From positions 1-6,103 of the forward strand of contig JAGLUD010000211.1 of assembly GCA_023134935.1 (NCBI GenBank): DNA of 6,103 bases, read 5' to 3'. Made by a program: the position numbers and the translations under genes. The notes below the pieces were generated by a model, which was given only the letters and a program-made list of their open reading frames with translations, did no database searches and was not told the DNA's origin. Positions 1 to 5,958 of this stretch are shown in pieces; position 1 is the first letter of the stretch, and each line of letters begins with the position of its first letter. This stretch comes from Paracoccaceae bacterium. Its GTDB lineage: Bacteria; Pseudomonadota; Alphaproteobacteria; Rhodobacterales; Rhodobacteraceae.

Positions 1-657
1 GAATTGTTGGCGGTGATGCTTGGCGAACCCGCACCCGATTTATCCGGTGCCTCGCTTAAGGGTACGCGGTTCATGGTTCTGGAAACGGTGGCGTTGCAGG
101 ATTGTCGGGCCGAACCGTTGGCCGCGTTTGAAGGCGCGGTTGCGCATCTGCAAGCGGCAGGGGCCGAGGTTGTTCGGGGCAAAATCCCGGAAGTGGCGCG
201 TTCGATGGAGCTGGCAGCATGTCTGTTTACATCGGAGGCTTACGCCCAATGGCACAAAGAGATCGAGGCGAACCCTGACGCAATGTTCCCGCCGGTTCGT
301 GAACGGTTCCGTGCGGGCGCAGAGTTTTCCGCTGTTCAGTTCATCGAGAGCTGGCAAGAGTTGCGGCAACTTCGGGCTGTTTACCAGAACGCGACGGCAG
401 GGTTTGATGCAGTGCTGGTACCGTCTTCGCCAATCCTCCCACCGGATATCGCGCGGCTACTGTCGGATCATGAGTATTTCATAAGAGAGAATTTGTTGGC
501 TTTGCAAAATACCCGAATAGGCAATCTTATGGGGTTATGTGGCCTGACGTTGCCAACAAACACGCCCAGGTGTGGAATTACAGCACTGTCTGATCCGTTC
601 AGCGAGGCAAAGCTGTTGCGATTGGGCGCTGCAATGGAAGAGGTTGTGCGGGGGTGA
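1..657 (+). CDS. Amidase-signature family amidase, C-terminal part (5' truncated by window edge)
   Basis: The reading frame is open from the first base (GAA) to TGA at 655-657, giving 218 codons. These are the C-terminal part of a protein that in this family is usually about 430-480 residues. Family members hydrolyse carboxamides with a Ser-cisSer-Lys triad. The triad lies in the N-terminal half, outside the window, so catalytic competence and substrate cannot be judged. Family-like C-terminal signatures are FDAVLVPSSPILPP (nt 403-444), NLMGLCGLTLPT (nt 523-558) and the closing SEAKLLRLGAAMEEV helix. The predicted product has no membrane segment in this part and is likely cytoplasmic. The stop overlaps the next gene's start by four bases, suggesting co-translation. 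From memory, Rhodobacterales often carry an amidase directly upstream of the aminotransferase-ftsK-lolA group, which fits. GatA-like transamidosome function is less likely but cannot be excluded from a C-terminus alone. Confidence 0.85.
   Translation, partial: ELLAVMLGEPAPDLSGASLKGTRFMVLETVALQDCRAEPLAAFEGAVAHLQAAGAEVVRGKIPEVARSMELAACLFTSEAYAQWHKEIEANPDAMFPPVRERFRAGAEFSAVQFIESWQELRQLRAVYQNATAGFDAVLVPSSPILPPDIARLLSDHEYFIRENLLALQNTRIGNLMGLCGLTLPTNTPRCGITALSDPFSEAKLLRLGAAMEEVVRG
636..643 (+). promoter_or_regulatory. Ribosome binding site for the GTG-started P-loop gene
   Basis: GGAAGAGG lies inside the end of the amidase coding region, 10 bases before the GTG at 654. This purine-rich stretch supports GTG 654 as the start. 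No alternative start upstream is in frame nearby, and the next internal ATG would remove the Walker A motif. Confidence 0.55.
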
Positions 658-1205
658 TTTATCTTATCGGAGGCGCGAGCCGGAGCGGGAAGACCTCGTT
701 AACGCTGCGTTTATTGGAAGAAAAATCCATACCGTATTTAAGCACCGACGTTCTAATGATGGGCTTGCGTGGGGTCGGTTATAGTGAATATGCCAACGAG
801 CAGGATGATATCGAAGTCGCCAAACATCTGGAAAATATCATGGCTCCGATGATCGAAAACCTTCGGTATTGCGGCGTGCCTTATGCGCTGGAGGGGGTGC
901 ATATACGCCCCGCCTTTATCCGCGCGATGATGGAGGAGGTGCCGGACACGGTGAAAGGGTGTATCCTTGGATATCCGGATATTTCATTGGATCAAAAACT
1001 TAAAGATATGCACACACACGCAGCGATCGCCAACAACTGGTTGATGGGAGAGGAGCCGGAATACCAGCGGCAACATCTTGGGCGTCATTTGGAAATTTCG
1101 AAGCTGGACCGACGGGACGCTAAAATCGCCGATGTCGCGTATTTCAATACTGGTGAGCGTTATGACGAAATCTTGGAGGAAGCGTTTAAGCATCTGGTGG
1201 GTTGA
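654..1205 (+). CDS. Small P-loop NTPase, kinase-like, substrate unknown
   Basis: This is a 183-residue protein with a GTG start. A Walker A motif sits at the extreme N-terminus (GASRSGKT, residues 7-14), as in small-molecule kinases of the adenylate/shikimate/gluconate kinase fold. STDVL (30-34, Asp32) follows in the position where such kinases carry the acidic residue that binds substrate or base. LEGVHIRP (79-86) resembles the EGxH segment I associate with 2-phosphoglycerate-kinase-like proteins. A basic stretch at about 139-158 (Arg139, Arg144, Arg153, Arg154) could be the lid that closes over ATP. There is no signal peptide or membrane segment, so it is likely cytoplasmic. Its start overlaps the amidase stop (GTGA), implying coupled translation and possibly a shared pathway. 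The P-loop is certain from sequence; kinase activity is inferred from size and motif order; the substrate is unknown. Local G+C (about 51% by hand count) is not strikingly different from the neighbours, so transfer is not indicated. Confidence 0.75.
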   Translation: MIYLIGGASRSGKTSLTLRLLEEKSIPYLSTDVLMMGLRGVGYSEYANEQDDIEVAKHLENIMAPMIENLRYCGVPYALEGVHIRPAFIRAMMEEVPDTVKGCILGYPDISLDQKLKDMHTHAAIANNWLMGEEPEYQRQHLGRHLEISKLDRRDAKIADVAYFNTGERYDEILEEAFKHLVG

Positions 1206-1221
1206 TCGATGACATCGATGT
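1205..1221. repeat. Tandem ATCGAT palindromes at the end of the P-loop gene
   Basis: ATCGAT occurs at 1205-1210 and again at 1214-1219, separated by GAC. The second copy sits in a perfect 10-bp palindrome, ACATCGATGT (1212-1221). The repeat starts on the last base of the stop codon and lies 26 bp upstream of the candidate promoter, a possible position for a regulator operator. It is not followed by a T-run, so it does not look like an intrinsic terminator. The pattern is visible in the sequence; any function is speculative. Confidence 0.35.
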
Positions 1222-1246
1222 AAACAGCTACTTTCGATGGTGTGCA

Positions 1247-1274
1247 CTGGACCTGACGCGGGCAAAGATATAAA
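1247..1274 (+). promoter_or_regulatory. Candidate sigma-70 promoter for the dapC-ftsK transcript
   Basis: CTGGAC (1247-1252) resembles the alphaproteobacterial -35 box TTGAC-, and TATAAA (1269-1274) is a good -10 box, with a 16-bp spacer. It falls in the only sizeable gap (112 bp) between the P-loop gene and dapC, where a promoter would be expected. Transcription would begin near 1281, leaving a leader of roughly 35-40 bases. This is a consensus match only. Confidence 0.35.
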
Positions 1275-1308
1275 CTAGAATTAACAAGGGGCACTTAGAC
1301 CCCGTAAT

Positions 1309-1312
1309 GAGG
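1309..1312 (+). promoter_or_regulatory. Ribosome binding site of dapC
   Basis: GAGG lies 5 bases before the ATG at 1318 and decides that start. It follows a short GGGG-N8-CCCC dyad (1288-1303) whose 4-bp stem is too weak to claim as a regulatory hairpin. Confidence 0.5.
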
Positions 1313-1317
1313 CAGAT

Positions 1318-2532
1318 ATGCAGTATCCCACACGGTTTTCAAACCTGCCGGAATATGCTTTTCCACGCTTGCGTGCGTTGCTGGACCCGCATCCAGCGGG
1401 CGGCGAGGTTTTGCATATGTCGATCGGCGAGCCGAAGCACAAGTTTCCCGACTTTGTGCCGGAATTGCTGCTGCGTCATGCTGATGGTTTCAACAAATAC
1501 CCACCCAATGATGGTGCGCCAGAATTGCGTGGTGCGATTGCGACGTGGCTGGAAAACCGTTTTGATTTGAAATCGGTAGACCTTGACAAGAATGTGGTGA
1601 ATTTGAACGGCACACGAGAGGGATTGTTTAACGCGGCTCTCGCGCTGTGCCCTGAGGAAAAAAACGGACAGCAGCCTGTCGTTTTACTGCCGAACCCGTT
1701 TTACCAGTGCTACATGGTGGCGGCGATTCAGGCAGGGGCTGAGCCTGTGTTTGTACCAGCGCCCGAAGATAACGGGTTTTTGCCAGACTTCGCGTCCGTA
1801 CCCGAGGATTTGCTGGACCGCACGGCGATTGTCTACATGTGTTCGCCGTCCAACCCGCAAGGGGCGGTTGCGAGTAAGGCGTATTGGCAGGAATTGATCG
1901 CGCTGGGCGAAAAATACGATTTCCGCGTTTTTGCCGATGAGTGTTACTCCGAGATTTACCGCGACACGCCACCAACAGGTGCGTTGACCGCAGCGCAGGA
2001 TATGGATGCGGACCCTGAGCGGGTTGTGATTTTTCACTCGCTTTCCAAACGGTCAAACCTGCCCGGATTACGCAGTGGTTTTGCTGCGGGCGGCGAAAAC
2101 TCCATCGCGGCGATGAAGCAGTTAAGGAATTATACGGGTGCGCCTGTTCCTTTGCCAATCCAGATGGTAAGTGCCGCGGTGTGGGCAGATGAGGCACATG
2201 TCGTGAAAAACCGCGAAATGTATCAACGAAAATTTGACATTTCGGACCGAATTCTGGGAAACTTGGGTGGATACAACTCGCCGCAAGCAGGATTCTTTCT
2301 TTGGTTGAAGGCTGGCGACGGGGAAGCGGCCGCTTTGAAATTGTGGAAAGAGGCCGGTGTAAGGGTATTGCCCGGTGAATATCTGTCACGACCAAACGAT
2401 CCACGTTTGGGTGGCGGTAATCCAGGGGCCGAGTATTTTCGAGTGGCCTTGGTAGCAGATGAACAGGAAATAGAGCGGGGGCTTTATGCCATCCGTGATA
2501 CTCTGGGTGACCAGATGGGTGTGGGGAAATAG
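1318..2532 (+). CDS. dapC: PLP-dependent aminotransferase, probable succinyldiaminopimelate transaminase
   Basis: This 404-residue class I/II (fold type I) aminotransferase has the usual family length. DapC converts N-succinyl-L-2-amino-6-oxopimelate to N-succinyl-LL-2,6-diaminopimelate using glutamate, in the route to meso-diaminopimelate and lysine. Visible PLP-site residues are Asn179 in CSPSNPQG, Asp207 and Tyr210 in FADECYSEIY, the Schiff-base Lys244 in SLSKRSNLPGLRSGF with Arg252 for the phosphate, and the carboxylate-binding Arg375 in EYFRVAL. The N-terminal LSIGEPKH-like segment (here MSIGEPKH, 34-41), the PNPFYQ block (125-130) and SLSKRSN..G.RSGF match proteobacterial DapC as I remember it, better than AspC or ArgD. 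Substrate specificity is inferred from that resemblance. ATG 1318 is preceded by GAGG. ftsK begins 5 bases after the stop, so the two are very likely one operon. An aminotransferase of other specificity is the main alternative. Confidence 0.8.
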   Translation: MQYPTRFSNLPEYAFPRLRALLDPHPAGGEVLHMSIGEPKHKFPDFVPELLLRHADGFNKYPPNDGAPELRGAIATWLENRFDLKSVDLDKNVVNLNGTREGLFNAALALCPEEKNGQQPVVLLPNPFYQCYMVAAIQAGAEPVFVPAPEDNGFLPDFASVPEDLLDRTAIVYMCSPSNPQGAVASKAYWQELIALGEKYDFRVFADECYSEIYRDTPPTGALTAAQDMDADPERVVIFHSLSKRSNLPGLRSGFAAGGENSIAAMKQLRNYTGAPVPLPIQMVSAAVWADEAHVVKNREMYQRKFDISDRILGNLGGYNSPQAGFFLWLKAGDGEAAALKLWKEAGVRVLPGEYLSRPNDPRLGGGNPGAEYFRVALVADEQEIERGLYAIRDTLGDQMGVGK

Positions 2533-2537
2533 GTTTA

Positions 2538-5195
2538 ATGGCACTGACAGCGACTCGCGATAAGGCGAAAAAAGCTAAAAAGGCAAAAAAGCCGAAACGG
2601 ACGGTGAAAGCCAAGGCCGAAACGAAGCTGCGTCAGCGCGGCTCGGAGGCGTTGGGCTTTTTGCTGGTGGTGATCGGTGCGGCTGTCGCGGCAATGCTAG
2701 AGACCTATTTGCCATCTGACCCCAGTTTTTCCGTAGCGACGGACGCGGCCCCGCATAACATGTTGGGCGTCGTTGGGTCGTATATAGCCGACCCGCTGCA
2801 CAAGGCGTTGGGTTGGGCGGCGTATGGTATTCCGTTGGCTTTGTTCGTTTGGGGCGTGCGGCTGGTGCTGCATCGCGGGCAAGAACGCGCGTTGTGGCGG
2901 GCGATTGCTGTGCCACCTATGATCGCTGCTGCGGCCGCGTTTTTCGCAACGCAAGTGCCGCCAGCTGGCTGGGCATATGAATACGGACCAGACGGAATTT
3001 ACGGGCTGGGCGGGCTCTTTGGTGATACGGCTGTCAAAGCGATGTTTGTGCTTTTGCCGGATGGTGCCGTTGGATCCAACCTTCTGATGGTGACGTTGGT
3101 TCTGGTGCTTCTAACGATTTTGCTGGGCGCTTATGCGTTGGGCATGAACTGGGCTGAATGCAAAACCTGTGGGCGCGGCATGTGGAGCGGGTTTGTTTCC
3201 TCCTACTTCGGATTGCGTTGGATAACAGTTAAACTTTCCAGTGCGGTGTATGCAATCTTGGCGCTTCTTGGGGTCAAAGGATTGGACGCAGCCAGAAAGG
3301 CGCGCGAAAACCGCCGTGTTCGGGCAGCCGAAGCTGCGGAGCGTAGGGAAGTTGGCGAAGTGCGAGTTTCCTCGGAATTAGAAGATGGTGTGTCGCCTAG
3401 CGAAGATCGCCTTAGCGCACGGATTTCCGCAGCGGTACGGGCACGCAAAGGCAAAGATGCATCGGTTCCAGCACTTGGTGGCGTTCAGCGCGACGAAGAA
3501 GAGCCACCGATGATCGCGCGACGCAAAACTGATGTGGATGACGACGAAGTTGTCGATACCAACCCAATGGTTCTGAACAAGACTGTTCCCAGAGTGCAGC
3601 ATAAGCCACCTAAACGTCCGGCGAAGTCTGTGCGGGCGCGCAAGGAAGAACAGCCAAGTTTGGCGTTGGAGCCGAAAGACGACGGGTATGAAATTCCGCC
3701 GATTTCGATTTTGTCCAACCCGACAGAGATCGTTCGCCACACCCTAAGCGATGATGCGTTGAACGAAAACGCGCGCATGCTTGAGAATGTGTTGGAGGAT
3801 TACGGGGTTAAAGGGAATATCGTCAAAGTACGCCCCGGTCCTGTAGTCACCATGTACGAACTTGAACCTGAAGCAGGTATGAAGGCCAGCCGCGTTGTCG
3901 GCTTGGCGGATGATATTGCGCGGTCGATGTCCGCATTGTCGGCGCGTATTTCAACGATACCGGGCCGCTCGGTCATCGGGATCGAACTGCCGAATGATCA
4001 CCGCGAGATGGTTCTGTTCCGCGAGATTATTGCCGCTAGTGCATTTGGCGACAGCAAGTTCCAACTGCCGTTGGCGTTGGGTAAGGATATTGGTGGTGAA
4101 CCTGTGGTGGCCAACCTTGCCAAGATGCCGCATTTGTTGATTGCCGGTACGACGGGTTCAGGTAAGTCGGTGGGGATCAATACGATGATCCTGTCGCTTT
4201 TGTATACGCTTAGTCCGAAGGAATGCCGGATGATCATGGTTGATCCCAAGATGTTGGAGCTGTCGGTTTACGATGGTATCCCGCATCTGTTGTCACCTGT
4301 TGTGACGGACCCGAAAAAGGCGGTGGTTGCCCTGAAATGGGCCGTGGCCGAGATGGAAGAGCGTTACCGCAAGATGTCCAAGATGGGCGTCCGTAACATA
4401 GACGGATACAACGGCCGTGTGAAAGATGCGCTGGCCAAGGGCGAAGGTTTCAAGCGCACGATCCAGACCGGGTTTGATGACGCGACCGGCGAACCGGTGT
4501 TCGAAACAGAAGAATTCACGCCTGAAACTATGCCGTTCATCGTTATTGTTGTCGACGAAATGGCCGACTTGATGATGGTTGCTGGTAAGGAAATCGAAGC
4601 GTGTATTATGCGGTTGGCGCAGATGGCGCGGGCCTCGGGTATTCACTTGATTATGGCGACGCAGCGGCCTTCGGTCGATGTGATCACCGGTACGATCAAG
4701 GCAAACTTCCCGACGCGGATTTCGTTTCAGGTGACTTCGAAAATCGATAGCCGAACAATTCTGGGCGAAATGGGTGCGGAACAACTGCTGGGCATGGGCG
4801 ACATGCTTTACATGGCTGCTGGCGGCAGGGTTACGCGTGTGCACGGACCGTTTGTGTCGGATGAAGAGGTTGAGGAAATCGTGAATTTCCTCAAGACGCA
4901 AGGCGAACCGACATATGTATCTGGCGTTGTTGAAGGTCCGGAAGGCGAGGCTGAAGCGAACGTCGATGCGTTGCTAGGGCTTGGTGGAAATACGGGCGGC
5001 GAGGATGCGCTTTACGATCAAGCTGTGCAGATTGTCGCGCGGGATCGGAAGTGTTCGACTTCGTACATCCAGCGCAAATTATCGATTGGATACAACAAGG
5101 CTGCCAAGATCGTCGAAGAGATGGAAGAGAACGGCGTTGTCAGCCAAGCCAACCATGTCGGGAAACGTGAAATTCTGGTGCCGGAAATCCAATAG
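2538..5195 (+). CDS. ftsK: DNA translocase FtsK
   Basis: This 885-residue septal dsDNA pump moves the terminus region through the closing septum and activates XerCD at dif. In order: a Lys/Ala-rich cytoplasmic N-terminus (1-35); about four membrane segments (roughly 38-56, 92-112, 120-138, 181-203); a charged, low-complexity linker of about 140 residues (250-390) with an acidic patch DVDDDEVVD; the alpha domain (about 395-500); the RecA-like motor with Walker A GTTGSGKS (537-544, Lys543), Walker B IVVDE (Asp673, Glu674) and MATQRPSVDVITG (706-718); and a winged-helix gamma domain (about 823-885) that reads KOPS and contacts XerD. All motor motifs are intact. The linker is far shorter than in E. 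coli FtsK, as is usual in alphaproteobacteria. ATG 2538 follows the dapC stop by 5 bases, with GGGGAA at 2523-2528 as a likely ribosome binding site. Oddities are the Lys-rich start, CxxC at 208-211 and Lys857 in the DNA-reading helix. Confidence 0.97.
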   Translation: MALTATRDKAKKAKKAKKPKRTVKAKAETKLRQRGSEALGFLLVVIGAAVAAMLETYLPSDPSFSVATDAAPHNMLGVVGSYIADPLHKALGWAAYGIPLALFVWGVRLVLHRGQERALWRAIAVPPMIAAAAAFFATQVPPAGWAYEYGPDGIYGLGGLFGDTAVKAMFVLLPDGAVGSNLLMVTLVLVLLTILLGAYALGMNWAECKTCGRGMWSGFVSSYFGLRWITVKLSSAVYAILALLGVKGLDAARKARENRRVRAAEAAERREVGEVRVSSELEDGVSPSEDRLSARISAAVRARKGKDASVPALGGVQRDEEEPPMIARRKTDVDDDEVVDTNPMVLNKTVPRVQHKPPKRPAKSVRARKEEQPSLALEPKDDGYEIPPISILSNPTEIVRHTLSDDALNENARMLENVLEDYGVKGNIVKVRPGPVVTMYELEPEAGMKASRVVGLADDIARSMSALSARISTIPGRSVIGIELPNDHREMVLFREIIAASAFGDSKFQLPLALGKDIGGEPVVANLAKMPHLLIAGTTGSGKSVGINTMILSLLYTLSPKECRMIMVDPKMLELSVYDGIPHLLSPVVTDPKKAVVALKWAVAEMEERYRKMSKMGVRNIDGYNGRVKDALAKGEGFKRTIQTGFDDATGEPVFETEEFTPETMPFIVIVVDEMADLMMVAGKEIEACIMRLAQMARASGIHLIMATQRPSVDVITGTIKANFPTRISFQVTSKIDSRTILGEMGAEQLLGMGDMLYMAAGGRVTRVHGPFVSDEEVEEIVNFLKTQGEPTYVSGVVEGPEGEAEANVDALLGLGGNTGGEDALYDQAVQIVARDRKCSTSYIQRKLSIGYNKAAKIVEEMEENGVVSQANHVGKREILVPEIQ

Positions 5196-5263
5196 TCGCC
5201 GATATCCGCTTATCGCGACATTGGCGGGTTTGAAATCCTGACAGGCAGGTATATGTTGAGCCT

Positions 5264-5878
5264 ATGAAAAGACGTAATTTTATCATGGCGCTCGGCGCCG
5301 TTTCTCTGGTTTCGTTTGGCAATATCGCGAGCGCCCAGAATGCCGTTGTCGATGAGCTGAACGCTTATCTGAACTCTCTGATTTCAGCGCGGGCGCCTTT
5401 TACGCAGGAAAGCGCGGACGGCTCCACGTCTACAGGTACATTCTATCTGCAAAAGCCGGGGAAAATGCGGTTTGAATATGACGCGCCGTCGCCAGCATTG
5501 CTTGTCGCGGACGGGCAGGCCTTGGCGGTGTTTGACAAAAAGTCCAACCGTGGACCGCAGCGGTATCCACAATCCAGCACGCCTTTGTCGTTGCTGACAC
5601 GACCAGATATTGACATTACACGTTCGAAATTTGTGCAAAAGCTCGAAGCGGGATCAATGCAGATACATCTGACGCTGTTTGACCCGGCCGAACCCGGCAA
5701 CGGGTCCATCAAGATGATTTTTGACCGCAATCCCATGGCACTGGTCGAATGGATTATCGTTGATGGCTCTGGTTTGGAATCGGTTGTCAGACTTGGTAAG
5801 TTGACGACGAACATCTCGTTGGACAGCGCGTTATTCAGCATCCCGATGACCATTCGGGCGCTGGAAAACGACGGTTAA
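5264..5878 (+). CDS. lolA: Outer-membrane lipoprotein carrier protein LolA
   Basis: This 204-residue secreted protein has the family's usual length (about 200). LolA receives triacylated lipoproteins from the inner-membrane LolCDE complex and carries them across the periplasm to the outer membrane. The N-terminus is a signal peptide: KRRNFI, then a hydrophobic stretch (about 6-19), then ASA at 22-24, with probable cleavage after Ala24. The mature protein shows the family pattern of an AxFTQ segment (44-48), KPGKMRFEYDAPSP (64-77), LLVADGQALAVFD (79-91), TPLSLL (106-111) and the C-terminal ALFSIP strand (189-194). ATG 5264 is the only start codon after the in-frame stop at 5231-5233, so the start is secure although no strong ribosome binding site is visible. 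It lies 68 bp after ftsK, probably in the same transcript. The twin arginine in the signal peptide resembles a Tat signal, whereas LolA is normally a Sec substrate. Confidence 0.9.
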   Translation: MKRRNFIMALGAVSLVSFGNIASAQNAVVDELNAYLNSLISARAPFTQESADGSTSTGTFYLQKPGKMRFEYDAPSPALLVADGQALAVFDKKSNRGPQRYPQSSTPLSLLTRPDIDITRSKFVQKLEAGSMQIHLTLFDPAEPGNGSIKMIFDRNPMALVEWIIVDGSGLESVVRLGKLTTNISLDSALFSIPMTIRALENDG

Positions 5879-5893
5879 GGCAGGGCTTGTTTT

Positions 5894-5899
5894 TATAAA
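5894..5899 (+). promoter_or_regulatory. Weak candidate -10 box upstream of tsaE
   Basis: TATAAA stands alone in the lolA-tsaE gap without a convincing -35 box about 17 bp upstream. It is preceded by a T-run (5889-5894) and followed by a GAATC (GANTC-type, CcrM-like methylation) site at 5912-5916. It could start a tsaE transcript inside the lolA-tsaE gap, or be chance A+T richness. Confidence 0.2.
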
Positions 5900-5913
5900 C
5901 GCCAGCGTCCAGA

Positions 5914-5958
5914 ATCGAACGTGAATTGTTTCGATCGGGCGACGTTTTGAATTACACG
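5914..5958. repeat. Overlapping inverted repeats around the tsaE start
   Basis: Three short dyads overlap here. ATCGAA (5914-5919) pairs with TTCGAT (5930-5935). AACGT (5918-5922) pairs with ACGTT (5942-5946). CGTGAATT (5920-5927) pairs with AATT-A-CACG (5950-5958, one bulged A). The third encloses the GGGCGA ribosome binding site and the TTG start in its 22-base loop. The second and third share bases and exclude each other. The stems are short, so they may be chance. Confidence 0.3.

Noticed and set aside
1281..1297. CtrA-like site (TTAAC half-site) upstream of dapC
   Set aside because: The second TTAA expected 7 bases later is missing; a single half-site in A+T-rich DNA is not meaningful.
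1288..1303. GGGG-N8-CCCC hairpin before the dapC ribosome binding site
   Set aside because: A 4-bp stem with an 8-base loop that does not cover the ribosome binding site is weak evidence for an RNA switch.
1628..2614. Long minus-strand open frame (328 codons) opposite dapC
   Set aside because: It lies antisense to a clearly recognisable aminotransferase, its translation is rich in Pro/Arg/His/Ser without any domain, and it is best explained by codon bias of dapC.
4293..4901. Minus-strand open frame (202 codons) opposite the FtsK motor domain
   Set aside because: It is antisense to highly conserved FtsK motor sequence, is rich in His/Arg/Asn, and shows no recognisable motif.
5197..5226. Possible terminator between ftsK and lolA (CGATA-N6-TATCG, and CGCC/GGCG arms)
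   Set aside because: The stem is only 4-5 bp and no T-run follows, so it is not a credible intrinsic terminator.
5230..5255. Possible promoter for lolA (TTGAAA ... TATATG)
   Set aside because: The spacer is only 14 bp, too short for sigma-70, and the -10 match is mediocre.
5443..5853. Minus-strand open frame (136 codons) opposite lolA
   Set aside because: It is antisense to an intact lolA, has no family resemblance, and is not adjacent to any minus-strand gene.
5879..5900. Intrinsic terminator after lolA (T-run at 5889-5894)
   Set aside because: The bases before the T-run form no stem longer than 3 bp, so the T-run alone does not support a terminator.
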